Assembly (NCBI GenBank): GCA_023395555.1
Contig: JAEWYQ010000079.1
Location: forward strand, 1 to 64,000
Direction of reading: 5' to 3'
DNA length: 64,000 nucleotides
Source: Bacillota bacterium
GTDB taxonomy: Bacteria; Bacillota; Clostridia; Lachnospirales; Lachnospiraceae
Part shown: piece by piece, positions 52,210 through 61,026 of the stretch
Layout of the letters: every line of letters starts with the position of its first letter
Position numbering within the stretch: the first letter of the stretch is position 1
Notes under the pieces: model-generated
Told to the model about the DNA's origin: nothing
Databases searched by the model: none
The model's input: only the letters and a program-made list of their open reading frames with translations
Program-made: the position numbers and the translations under genes

Positions 52210-52492
52210 TGTCCGGTCCTTTCCATGGTACTGCCGCCGATCGTCTGGGATACCTGCGGTACGGCGTACTATTATTGCTATTATACTGGGAAATCCATAG
52301 ATCGGCAAGATGGCAAAAATATTGCCCTAATGTGTATGTGATGTTACAATATTTATGAATCATAAAATAAATAAGAGTTAGTAAGAATGAGGATTGAGAC
52401 GTTGATATGGGTCAGTAAACGTAGCGGTAAACACAATATCAGGCAGCTGCATCCGTGGTTTTGTCTGATTACCGCAAGAAAGGAGAACGCAT

Positions 52493-53112
52493 CTGATACT
52501 ATTGGCTGCAATTCTCTTTTTTAGAATATGGAATATCGCACGGCAGAATCAAAAGGCAGAGGATGGGTATATCAATGAGAAATACCTTTATCTCTTCATT
52601 CCAAATACGAACACAAATCATCCCTACGGGCAAAAAAGTGATTTGCAGAAGACGGATTTGCCGGGAAGCTATCTTCCTGACCGGGGGTATCTGGCGATCA
52701 GTATGCCGGGAGGCAGAGACATACCCTTTACCTTAAAATGGACATTAACCTATTACAGTAAGCCCAGTCTTCTGGCCCGGGAAGTCACGCGCATTCCGGG
52801 GGGAAGCCTCTGCTATGATGATTATAAGTTAAATGATAAGATTATTTTAATGAAGGGACAAAAGCAGCCTATTATATGAGGCCGGAGGTCTCTGCAGGGG
52901 ATGCGGAGAAAGACGCGCAGGCCCTTGAGTGGGCCTTTTATGAAAAGGATAAGCTGCTCTATCAGGAAGGATATTATAACTCACCCGATTTTTATCATGC
53001 CATCTGGGATAGATGGAACCTTTTGCTGGTTGCGGTGATTTTCCTCTTTCTACTCTACGGATTTCAAGGATTCCGCCATGGGAATCCGGTCGATTTTCCC
53101 GATCAGGATTAA
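52493..53112 (+). pseudogene. Two-helix membrane protein, broken by a frameshift in an A-run
   Basis: Frame one (52493-52879) has an N-terminal membrane helix (ILLAAILFFRIW) and an extracellular-looking part; frame two (52876-53112) continues as MRPEVSAGDAEKDAQALEWAFYE... and ends with a second helix (LLLVAVIFLFLLYGF). In frame two the codons just before the ATG read KAAYY, which continues the first part if one A is added to the AAAA at 52860-52863. So one base seems lost, by mutation or read error. The last 20 codons run antisense into the 3' end of the FtsX-type gene, which suggests that the natural end is gone. The first codon is uncertain (CTG at 52493 behind AAAGGAG, or TTG 52502). Family unknown. 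Confidence 0.55.
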
Positions 53113-56100
53113 ACTGACTAATCCGGTCAGGCCGAGGGTTATGACCAGGGCATAGAGATAGCTGGCAGGGAAAATCTGAATATTAAAGGAGATGGCTTCA
53201 ATTTTAATCTGTTCCATAACAAAGCGGTGGAGCAGAATACCCGCAGGCAGACCAAGGGCCGTGCTGAGGAGGGTGATCACGATATTCTCCCGGAAGACAT
53301 AGCTGTAGATCTCCGTGGGGAAGAAGCCCAGCACCTTAATGGTTGCGATCTCCCGGTTACGCTCCGTAATATTGATATTGCTCAGATTATACATAACCAC
53401 AAAGGAAAGGGCGCAGGCACAGGCAATGACCAGCCAGACGATATAATTAAGGCTGTTCATCATATCGGTTACCCGGTTTCTTGTGTCCTCCGTAACAAAG
53501 ACATTAGCCACGCCGTGACCGTTCATGAGCCTGGCGGAAATATCATAGAGCTGATCGGAGCCTGCGGTGGCATAGGCCGTCCTATAGGTGCAGTCTGTGC
53601 CGAAGACCTTCTGGTAGGTGGCGGCGCTCATATACATATAATGAAAGGCATAGTTTTTAAACACTCCCCCGATCTGAACCGTGTAATACTCCGTGCTATT
53701 GAGATTGATGGTCATGGTATCCCCGATTCCCACTCCCGCGGCCTTGGCCAGCTGGTCGCTGACAGCAACATAGCCGTAATCCGGATAGGGCACGGTTTGG
53801 CCATTCAGATGCAGGCCGATGACCTTGGTGATATCCGGGTCATCGCTGGCGATAATATTAATCTTCTGGCTCCCCTTTTTATCCGAGAACTCATAGGTGT
53901 CGGTACAGATGAACACGCACTCGGAGAGCAGACCGGAGGTATCCTCGTTAAAAGCCTTCCTCTTCTCTTCGGCCAAAGGGTCGGAAAAGGTGAGAGTGTA
54001 GTCATACATCATAATAGAGCCAAACTGGTCGTCGGCAATATTGCTGATGGAATCCTTTAAGCCCAGGCCGGCCAGCAGCAGTGCACTGCAGCCGCCGGTG
54101 CCCAGAAGCATCATAAAGAGACGCTTTTTATACCGTAAAATATTGCGGATGGATACCTTGTGAAGGAAGCTGATCTTCCTCCACAGGAAGGGAAGCCGTT
54201 CCAGGAAAATGCGTTTTCCTGCTTTGGGAGCCTTGGGGCGCATAAGCTGGGCCGGCATCTGTGACAGCTCCGTCCGGCAGGCCGCGTAGGTGGCCCCCAC
54301 AGAGCAGAGCAGGGATACCAGCAGAGTAAGGAGTGCCAGATAGCCACTGAATACATATTTGATTTCGGAAAAACCGTAAAGCATCTTGTAAGCCTGCCAG
54401 ATGGCAAAGGGAAACAGCCTGGTGCCTGCAAAGTATCCCAGAATACAGCCGAGAACGGCGGCGCTTCCCGAGTAGGAGACATATTTCCGGGCGATGGAGC
54501 GGTTGCTGTAGCCCAACGCCTTTAAAGTGCCGATTTGAGTCCTTTGCTCATCCACCATCCTTGTCATGGTAGTACTGCAGACCAGAGCGGCCACCAGAAA
54601 GAAGAAGATGGGGAATATCCTGGCGATGCCCTCCACCACGGAGGAGTCATTTTCAAAGCTGGTATAGCCGATATTGGTGCTCCGATCCAGCGCATAGCAG
54701 GACGATTGATCAATCCGGGCCACCTCTTCCCTGGCAGAATTGATTTGCTCCAGCGCATCCGCCAGCTTTTTATCGGCATCGGCTAGAGAGATATCCGTTT
54801 CCTCCTTAGCGGAAGTGTATTTTTCTAAACCCTCACGGTATTGCTCTTTTGCTTCTTCCAGCGCTTTCTCGCCGTCGGTAAGCTGTATTTTATAGTCTTC
54901 TATGGTTTCTTTGGCTGTGTCCAGCTGTGCTTTTGCCGAAGTCAGTTGTTTCACGGCGGCGGTGAGCTCGGTATTAGCCGTTTTCCTGGACGCATCCAGC
55001 CGGGTCTGCCCAGCGTTAACCTGGGCCAGGGAAGCCGTTAATGTCTGATACTGCTCCACTGCTCCTGTTGCCTCGATCTGTGCCAGTCCCTGCTTCACCT
55101 GCTCCAGCTGTGCGAAAGCGGTCTGATACTCCGGGCTGTTGTAATCCGTGAGGAGGGAAAGGATTTCTTCCAGTGAGGATTTCGATTGCAGTAAGTTCTT
55201 GTATTGGTCAAGAATACCGCTTTTCTCGATCTGTTCCATACCGGTAATTATTTGAGAATGGCTGGTGTCCAGCTCGGCCTGCGTTGCGTCAAGAGCGGCA
55301 AGGGTTTCTTCCTTTTTTGTCTCATATTTCTTTCTGGAGTTGTTGTACTCTGACAGGGAGGTTCGGTATTGCTCCTCCTTCTCCTCCAGCTGCTGTTTGC
55401 TGTCTGCCAGCAGCGTTTCCTTATGACTGATTTCAGTCTTTGCATCCTCCAGCTCCTGCCATGCAGCTTCCAGCTCTTTTTCTGCATCCGTCTTTTGAGA
55501 TAAATACTCTGCATAGGAGGTATTATAATCCTTTTCTGCATCGGCAATCTCCCGGTTGGCTTTTTCTATAATATCCTGATAACGCAGGTCGGCCCGGAGG
55601 TTTGCTGCATCAGTGAGAGGCTGCTTCATGGAGGATATGGCATCCTCGTAGTTCTTGCTGAAGATTTTGAAATGGGGAATATCCAGGGTGAGATAGAGCT
55701 CAGTATAATAATCAGCAGAAAATCCGCCCTCCGGGAGATAGAGGAAGGCGCTGACAGAACCTCCCGCAAGCTTGGTACTGCCCCGGTCACTGCGGTACAG
55801 GTAGTTAACGGAATTGCATAGTCCTACGATGGTGTATTCCTGATAGGAAAAGGAACGGAGCGTGTCTTCGTCATTGCTGTCGGAAAGAAGGATTGTCTTA
55901 CCGATGGACTCCTCTGTAAAGCTGAGAGCGTCCGCCAGGCATTCGCTATCTGCGCTGGGGCTTCTGCCGGCTACGATATCAAGCTGATTCAGGTTTTTGG
56001 TTATGGAATGAGCTTTAAGAATGATATCCTTGTGGTCTCCAAACTCGGCGATAAAATCAGCAAAGACGGCACCTTCCGCAGCTCTGACACCGTTCAGTCC

Positions 56101-56331
56101 GTTGAAATACTCGATATCCTCATTTGTAAACCCTAAAGTGGACAGCAAGCGGTAATCGTACATGGCACTTTCGGAAATATAGGAATCCCCGGTCCGTATC
56201 ATGGCTTCTTTGGTGATCTTAAGCCCGGAGAAAAAGCCGACACCGAGAGCTATAATCATAAGAATTGCAAAATAGCGTCCCAGGGTGTGCATAATCTCAC
56301 GCCGGTTATTCTTGTTCCATGCAGAATTCAT
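53050..56331 (-). CDS. FtsX-like ABC transporter permease with coiled-coil insert
   Basis: A 1093-residue membrane protein of the MacB/FtsX permease type. A helix at about 18-38 leads to an outside domain; a long coiled coil follows at about 255-545 (Glu/Gln/Lys/Ala-rich, including two short sequence repeats near EKSGILDQYKNLLQS and IEATGAVEQYQTLT); then FtsX core helices around 575-690, a second outside domain and three C-terminal helices ending GKIDRIPMAESLKSVE. Such proteins normally pair with an ATPase of the LolD/MacB type, but none lies next to it here. A promoter-like TTGAAA-17-TAAACT lies upstream (56392-56420, minus). Confidence 0.85.
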   Translation of the reverse strand: MNSAWNKNNRREIMHTLGRYFAILMIIALGVGFFSGLKITKEAMIRTGDSYISESAMYDYRLLSTLGFTNEDIEYFNGLNGVRAAEGAVFADFIAEFGDHKDIILKAHSITKNLNQLDIVAGRSPSADSECLADALSFTEESIGKTILLSDSNDEDTLRSFSYQEYTIVGLCNSVNYLYRSDRGSTKLAGGSVSAFLYLPEGGFSADYYTELYLTLDIPHFKIFSKNYEDAISSMKQPLTDAANLRADLRYQDIIEKANREIADAEKDYNTSYAEYLSQKTDAEKELEAAWQELEDAKTEISHKETLLADSKQQLEEKEEQYRTSLSEYNNSRKKYETKKEETLAALDATQAELDTSHSQIITGMEQIEKSGILDQYKNLLQSKSSLEEILSLLTDYNSPEYQTAFAQLEQVKQGLAQIEATGAVEQYQTLTASLAQVNAGQTRLDASRKTANTELTAAVKQLTSAKAQLDTAKETIEDYKIQLTDGEKALEEAKEQYREGLEKYTSAKEETDISLADADKKLADALEQINSAREEVARIDQSSCYALDRSTNIGYTSFENDSSVVEGIARIFPIFFFLVAALVCSTTMTRMVDEQRTQIGTLKALGYSNRSIARKYVSYSGSAAVLGCILGYFAGTRLFPFAIWQAYKMLYGFSEIKYVFSGYLALLTLLVSLLCSVGATYAACRTELSQMPAQLMRPKAPKAGKRIFLERLPFLWRKISFLHKVSIRNILRYKKRLFMMLLGTGGCSALLLAGLGLKDSISNIADDQFGSIMMYDYTLTFSDPLAEEKRKAFNEDTSGLLSECVFICTDTYEFSDKKGSQKINIIASDDPDITKVIGLHLNGQTVPYPDYGYVAVSDQLAKAAGVGIGDTMTINLNSTEYYTVQIGGVFKNYAFHYMYMSAATYQKVFGTDCTYRTAYATAGSDQLYDISARLMNGHGVANVFVTEDTRNRVTDMMNSLNYIVWLVIACACALSFVVMYNLSNINITERNREIATIKVLGFFPTEIYSYVFRENIVITLLSTALGLPAGILLHRFVMEQIKIEAISFNIQIFPASYLYALVITLGLTGLVSLILIGKIDRIPMAESLKSVE

Positions 56332-56391
56332 TATTACCGCCCCATTTCCCTGCTCTGAAATAATATCTTGCTTTAAAATGAACTAAGATAA

Positions 56392-56420
56392 AGTTTAATA
56401 CAATGTAATAAAAATTTCAA
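56392..56420 (-). promoter_or_regulatory. Putative promoter of the FtsX-type gene
   Basis: On the minus strand: TTGAAA, 17 bases, TAAACT. The -10 is imperfect. Confidence 0.4.
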
Positions 56421-56537
56421 CCGTTCATCGATAGAAGGAAAAAGCCATTAAGATATAAAAATATGAAAATTTATAAACAGCCTCATTGCATAAGGAGCAA
56501 AAATATTTTATGCTCTACTCAAAGGAGGTGCTTTGAG

Positions 56538-57017
56538 ATGGCAAATGAACAGAAGAAGGATTTTAACGCAATGCTGCGCAATAATAAGAACATGCCTAAG
56601 GTGCAGATCATTACGGATGAGAAAAGCATTGAAAAATACGGCGGTGAACGGATGTATTTTGCCCCGCCCATGGATTATGACAATGTGATGAAGAGGGTCC
56701 CTCATGGCAAAGTCATTACAGTGGGGCAGATCCGGGATTATTTTGCCATAGAAAATCAGGCTGATTTTACAGATCCCATTACAGCCGGAATCTTTGTTTC
56801 CATAGCAGCCTGGGCCAGTGAACAAAGGGAGGAAGAAAGGACACCGTATTGGAGAACACTGAAAGCGGACGGTGAATTGAATCCCAAATATCCCGGAGGG
56901 GCAGTGGCTCAGAAGAAAAAGCTGGAGGAGGAAGGGCATACTGTTATTCAGCGCGGAAGAAGCAACGTCCGGTATTATGTACAGAATTACCAGGACAGCT
57001 TATATCAGCTGGTGTAA
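56538..57017 (+). CDS. Alkyltransferase-like (ATL/MGMT-type) DNA-binding protein without the catalytic Cys
   Basis: A 159-residue protein. The middle (KRVPHGKVITVGQIRDYF, about 52-70) is the MGMT helix-turn-helix motif, and the region that in MGMT holds PCHRV reads TPYWRTLKADGE (about 100-112), so the reactive Cys is missing. The following GGAVAQKKKLEEEGHTVI matches the family. ATL proteins bind O6-alkylguanine and flag it for nucleotide excision repair; MGMT proper would need Cys. The first 45 residues are an extra, charged N-terminus. ATG 56538 follows GGAGGTG. A DNA-damage-signalling role is inferred from the family. Confidence 0.78.
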   Translation: MANEQKKDFNAMLRNNKNMPKVQIITDEKSIEKYGGERMYFAPPMDYDNVMKRVPHGKVITVGQIRDYFAIENQADFTDPITAGIFVSIAAWASEQREEERTPYWRTLKADGELNPKYPGGAVAQKKKLEEEGHTVIQRGRSNVRYYVQNYQDSLYQLV

Positions 57018-57149
57018 AAAGCAAAGGACAGGAAGCGGAAAGAGATAAAAGAGAAATGGAAAATAAGAAATAAAGGAAAAGGTAAAAAGAGAAAGATATA
57101 GGAATAGAAAAAAATAGAAAAAGAAAGAGAGTCATAAGAGAAGGATAAT
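57018..57149 (+). repeat. Polypurine tract
   Basis: About 130 bases almost entirely A and G on the + strand (runs such as AAAAGAGAAAG and AAGAAAGAGAG), between the ATL gene and the GH32 gene. It ends in AGAAGGA, which serves as ribosome site for the next gene. Confidence 0.8.
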
Positions 57150-58118
57150 ATGAAAAAAGAAGAGAAACGAGATTACAGGCCAAAAGTGCATTTTACACCG
57201 CCTGCGATGTGGATCAATGATCCCAATGGAATGGTATATGTGGATGGGGTTTATCATCTGTTCTATCAGCACTACCCGGAGGATACCGTCTGGGGTCCCA
57301 TGCATTGGGGGCACGCAATCTCCGGAGATTTGCTGCACTGGGAGCATCTGCCCATCGCCTTGTACCCGGATGAACTAGGTTATATTTTTTCCGGAAGCTG
57401 TGTCTATGACTATCAGAATACCTCGGGCCTCGGAGCGGAAGGCAAGGCCCCGCTGGTGGCCCTGTATACCAGCCATGACGGTACAACGCAGACCGAACAC
57501 CAAAGCATGGCTTACAGTAAGGATTATGTTCATTTTGAAAAATATTGCAATAATCCGGTCATCTCCAACCCTGGCATAAAGGACTTCAGAGATCCCAAGG
57601 TATTCCGGAACCCAGAATTAGATTGTTGGAGCATGGTATTGGCGGCAACGGACCGTGTTAATTTTTATTGCTCCGGGGATCTGAAAAGCTGGGAGAAGAC
57701 AGGGGAATTCCTTATCGGGCACAATGGAATCAAAGGCATCTGTGAATGCCCCGACTGCTTTCCGGTAAAAACGGAGGAAGGCATCAAATGGATTCTGATC
57801 ATCAATATGATCGTTGAGACAGAGAATAAGATGGCTAATGTACATAAGACCCAGTATTTCATAGGCACCTTTGACGGAAGAGCCTTTATTGAAACGGAAA
57901 AAGCCGAAGGTCCGCTGTGGCTCAATTACGGCCCGGATCATTATGCCGGGGTTACCTTTCAGAATATGGACAGACCGGTGTTAATGGGATGGGCGAATAA
58001 TTGGGCCTATGGGGGAGCTGTTTCAAGGCGCATTTTTGTGCTATTAATAGGATTATCTTGTATAAATTACTATCACCAATTCATTTTGCGACAGCCCTTA
58101 TATCTGTCCGGAATATAG
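57150..58118 (+). pseudogene. Glycoside hydrolase family 32 (sucrase), truncated
   Basis: The N-terminal five-bladed propeller of GH32 is present with all three catalytic acids: WINDPNGM (nucleophile Asp at 24), FRDPKVF (about 147) and ECPDCF (Glu about 198). The family usually has about 490 residues. Here homology stops at WANNWAYGGAV (about residue 290), and some 30 unrelated residues follow to a stop at 58118, inside the end of the convergent iron-transport gene. The C-terminal beta-sandwich and the last part of the propeller are missing, so the enzyme is very likely inactive. The break lies near base 58021 and marks a recombination point. Confidence 0.8.
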
Positions 58119-58928
58119 AAGCTCCCCGGGATGAACATGATGCCGGCCCTTGGGAACAATAAAGGGAGAGCCGGACACCGGATCCTTGATTACGGCGCAA
58201 TCGAGCCCGAACACCTGCTTGATCAAATCCTCGGTAACAACCTCTGGGGGAGTTCCCTCACGGATGAGCCTGCCCTTGTGAAGAGCAAAGATATAATCGG
58301 CGTATCTGGCGGACAGATTAATGTCGTGGAGCACCATAACAATGGTGGTGCCGCGTTTCTTATTCAGGTCCGTAAGCAGATCCAGAATCTCGACCTGATA
58401 CGTGATGTCAAGGAAGGTGGTAGGCTCATCCAGCAGCAGGATATCGGTCTGCTGTGCCAGGGCCATCGCAATCCATACCCGCTGGCGCTGCCCGCCGGAC
58501 AGCTCGTCAATATTGCGGTTTGCCAGCTCTGAGATGCCCATAATCTCCAGAGCTTCTTCCACCGCCTCATAATCCTTCTTACCCCAGCCCTTAAAGAAGC
58601 TTTGATAGGGAAATCGCCCCCGGCCTACCAGATCGGCAACCGCGATTCCCTCCGGCACCACCGGAGACTGGGGAAGCAGCCCCAGGACACGGGCCAGCTG
58701 CTTAGGCGGAATCTCATTAAGCTTCTTCTCCCCCAGGAGGATATTCCCGGAGGAGGGCTTGATCAGACGGGCCAGGGTTTTAAGCAGGGTGGATTTTCCG
58801 CAGGCATTTGCACCGATAATTACACTGATCTTATGATTGGGAATGACCAGATCAATTCCGTGGAGAATGACTTTATTATCATACCCTGCAACAATATTAT
58901 TTGCTTTTAGCTGCTGTGCTGTTTTCAT
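58098..58928 (-). CDS. Iron-siderophore ABC transporter ATPase, FepC-like
   Basis: A 276-residue ATPase of the FepC/FhuC/FecE type with Walker A GANACGKST (about 38-46), Q-loop LPQSP, signature ELSGGQRQRV and Walker B LLLDEPTTFLDI, ending with the family-type FIVPKGRHHVHPG. It energises the import of ferric siderophore, haem or cobalamin through the permeases upstream in the operon. It overlaps the permease gene by four bases. Last gene of the operon. The end overlaps the truncated GH32 gene by 21 bases. Confidence 0.92.
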   Translation of the reverse strand: MKTAQQLKANNIVAGYDNKVILHGIDLVIPNHKISVIIGANACGKSTLLKTLARLIKPSSGNILLGEKKLNEIPPKQLARVLGLLPQSPVVPEGIAVADLVGRGRFPYQSFFKGWGKKDYEAVEEALEIMGISELANRNIDELSGGQRQRVWIAMALAQQTDILLLDEPTTFLDITYQVEILDLLTDLNKKRGTTIVMVLHDINLSARYADYIFALHKGRLIREGTPPEVVTEDLIKQVFGLDCAVIKDPVSGSPFIVPKGRHHVHPGELLYSGQI

Positions 58929-60031
58929 GATGACCCTCCGGTTCGATTCATTCGAATAAGTAAAAATAGGAGATAGGGAGCGCCCAGAATACCGGTGATG
59001 ATTCCTACCGGGAAACGGATATCAAAGGCAAACTGCCCGATGAGATCCGCACCGAGTACCAGTATGGCGCCTACCAGTCCCGATGGCAGTTCATTGGAAG
59101 CTCCGGTTCCCACCAGCCGGGTGGCGATGGGTCCTGCCAGAAAGGCTGTAAAGGCAATGGGACCGGTGACCGATGTAGCAGAGGCGATCAAAAAAACGGA
59201 GCTTAGAACCAGAAGGATTCTGGAGCGGTCGGCCCGCAAGCCCAGGGTAATGGCGGACTGTTCCCCCAATTCCAGGATTTTCAAATGCCTTCCCAGCAGG
59301 AGGATAACCAGACCGAAGAAAATCACAACAAGAAAAAGGCCCGGAACATCCCCCATCTGCATTCCGTTTAAGCTGCCGCTGAGCCACCGGAGTGCGCCGG
59401 GAACATCGTATTGGGATGCCCTAAGCAGCAAGAAGGATACGACTGCATTGAGCATAGCCTGGATGCCGATGCCGATCAATATCAACCGCCCCCCGGAGAA
59501 GCTTCCGCCCCGGGAGAGAAGGTAAATAAGTGCGGCTGCACAAAGGCCTGCGATTATAGAGGCGGCCGATACAAAAGTCCCGCTTACCCGAAGGATAAGG
59601 ATGCAGAAAACCGCCGCTGCGCTGGAGCCGGAGCTTATTCCGATGATATCCGGGCTGGCCAGAGGATTGCGGAGCATGGTCTGAAAGGTGCTGCCCGCCA
59701 TACCAAAGGCGATCCCGGCAAGGAGGCCGGAGAGCATCCGGGGAAGCCGCAGAACACCCACCGCGAAGGAGGCACCCTGGATCTGTTCACCCAGAAGCAC
59801 CCGGATAACGACCTCCGGAGAATACAGGGTGTTGCCGAGGAGCAGCATGGCGGCGCACAGCAGAAAAGTAAGGGCTGCCAGGGAGACCGTCACAAGAGAC
59901 CATCGAAGCCTCCTGGATCGGCAGCCTGACTGAACATAAGACAGATGGCCGGCTCTTTGGGGCGGTTGGGCGGAGCTGCCGGCAGGGCCTGATGTTCGTT
60001 GTTTAAGAGTATCAAAAGGATTTATAGTCAT
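58925..60031 (-). CDS. Iron-siderophore ABC transporter permease, FepG/FecD-like
   Basis: A 368-residue permease with about nine to ten helices and the FecCD signatures (LRLPRMLSGLLAGIAFGMAGSTFQTMLRNPLASPDIIGISSGSS; VTGPIAFTAFLAGPIATRLVG). The N-terminal 45 residues before the first helix are Pro/Arg/Ser-rich and longer than usual; an internal start is possible. It overlaps both neighbours by four bases. Confidence 0.9.
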   Translation of the reverse strand: MTINPFDTLKQRTSGPAGSSAQPPQRAGHLSYVQSGCRSRRLRWSLVTVSLAALTFLLCAAMLLLGNTLYSPEVVIRVLLGEQIQGASFAVGVLRLPRMLSGLLAGIAFGMAGSTFQTMLRNPLASPDIIGISSGSSAAAVFCILILRVSGTFVSAASIIAGLCAAALIYLLSRGGSFSGGRLILIGIGIQAMLNAVVSFLLLRASQYDVPGALRWLSGSLNGMQMGDVPGLFLVVIFFGLVILLLGRHLKILELGEQSAITLGLRADRSRILLVLSSVFLIASATSVTGPIAFTAFLAGPIATRLVGTGASNELPSGLVGAILVLGADLIGQFAFDIRFPVGIITGILGAPYLLFLLIRMNRTGGSS

Positions 60032-61026
60032 AATGATCGCACCTTCGTTCTCATGGCAATAATAATCAGGATGGGAGCGCCCAGAAAAGCGGTAACAATT
60101 CCGGATTCCAGTTCACCGGGTCTTCCGATCAGTCTTCCTGCAACATCTGCCAGGGTCAATACAATTGCTCCGCCGACTGCCGACATGGGGATAATCAGAC
60201 GGAGATTTGGGCCGCAGAGGAGGCGGACCGTATGGGGAACCATAAGGCCTACAAAGCCGATGGGCCCGGCCAGTGCCGTCGTCGCTCCGCAAAGAAGCAC
60301 ACCCGCCAGTGCGCCGGCGATTCGCACCACCCCCGTACGCACGCCCAAGCCGGTGGCTACATCATCTCCCAGGGCGAGGGCATTCAGGGCCGGAGAGGCG
60401 AGAATTCCGATGATCAATCCAAGAATCAGAAAGGGGAGCACCGAAACAATTCCCTTCCAGGTTGCGCCGCTGATGCTGCCCACCTGCCAGAAACGGAACG
60501 CGTTCATGACATCGGTGCGGGGCAGAATAATAGCGCTGACCAGGGAAGAGAGGGCGGCGCTGGTGGCAGCGCCGGCCAAAGCAAGCTTAATGGGTGTCGC
60601 TCCGCCCTGTCCCATGGAGCCAATTCCATAGACAAATACGGCTGTGACGGCAGCGCCGGCCAAGGCAAACCATATGTATTGGCCGGCGGTATTAATCTGG
60701 AAGAATGCAATGCCGCTCACTACGAACAGAGAAGCACCGGTATTTACGCCCAGAATGCTGGGATCTGCTATGGGATTGCGGGTGATGGACTGCATAAGAA
60801 CCCCGGATACCCCAAGGGAGGCCCCCGCGATCAGGCCAAAAACCGTCCTTGGAATACGCTCCCGAACCACAAGGTGGCTTATGGAAGCAGGATCAAAATG
60901 CAGTAATGCATCCGTTACTTCGGAAAAGCGGACATAACGGGCACCGAAGGCCAGAGAGGCAATCACGCATAGGATAAGACAGACCAGGCTGCCGAAGGAC
61001 AGCGCGGTTATTTTTACTTGTTTCAT
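60028..61026 (-). CDS. Iron-siderophore ABC transporter permease, FepD/FecC-like
   Basis: A 332-residue FecCD permease: RIPRTVFGLIAGASLGVSGVLMQSITRNPIADPSILGVNTGAS near the N-terminus and GPIGFVGLMVPHTVRLLCGPN in the second half, with about ten helices. It forms a heterodimer with the following permease. It overlaps the binding-protein gene by four bases. Confidence 0.92.
   Translation of the reverse strand: MKQVKITALSFGSLVCLILCVIASLAFGARYVRFSEVTDALLHFDPASISHLVVRERIPRTVFGLIAGASLGVSGVLMQSITRNPIADPSILGVNTGASLFVVSGIAFFQINTAGQYIWFALAGAAVTAVFVYGIGSMGQGGATPIKLALAGAATSAALSSLVSAIILPRTDVMNAFRFWQVGSISGATWKGIVSVLPFLILGLIIGILASPALNALALGDDVATGLGVRTGVVRIAGALAGVLLCGATTALAGPIGFVGLMVPHTVRLLCGPNLRLIIPMSAVGGAIVLTLADVAGRLIGRPGELESGIVTAFLGAPILIIIAMRTKVRSL

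Noticed and set aside
53227..54060. Plus-strand frame of 277 codons
   Set aside because: Antisense of the FtsX-type permease; no ribosome site or motif.
60232..60906. Plus-strand frame of 224 codons
   Set aside because: Antisense of the FepD-like permease; Gly/Gln/His-rich shadow without family.
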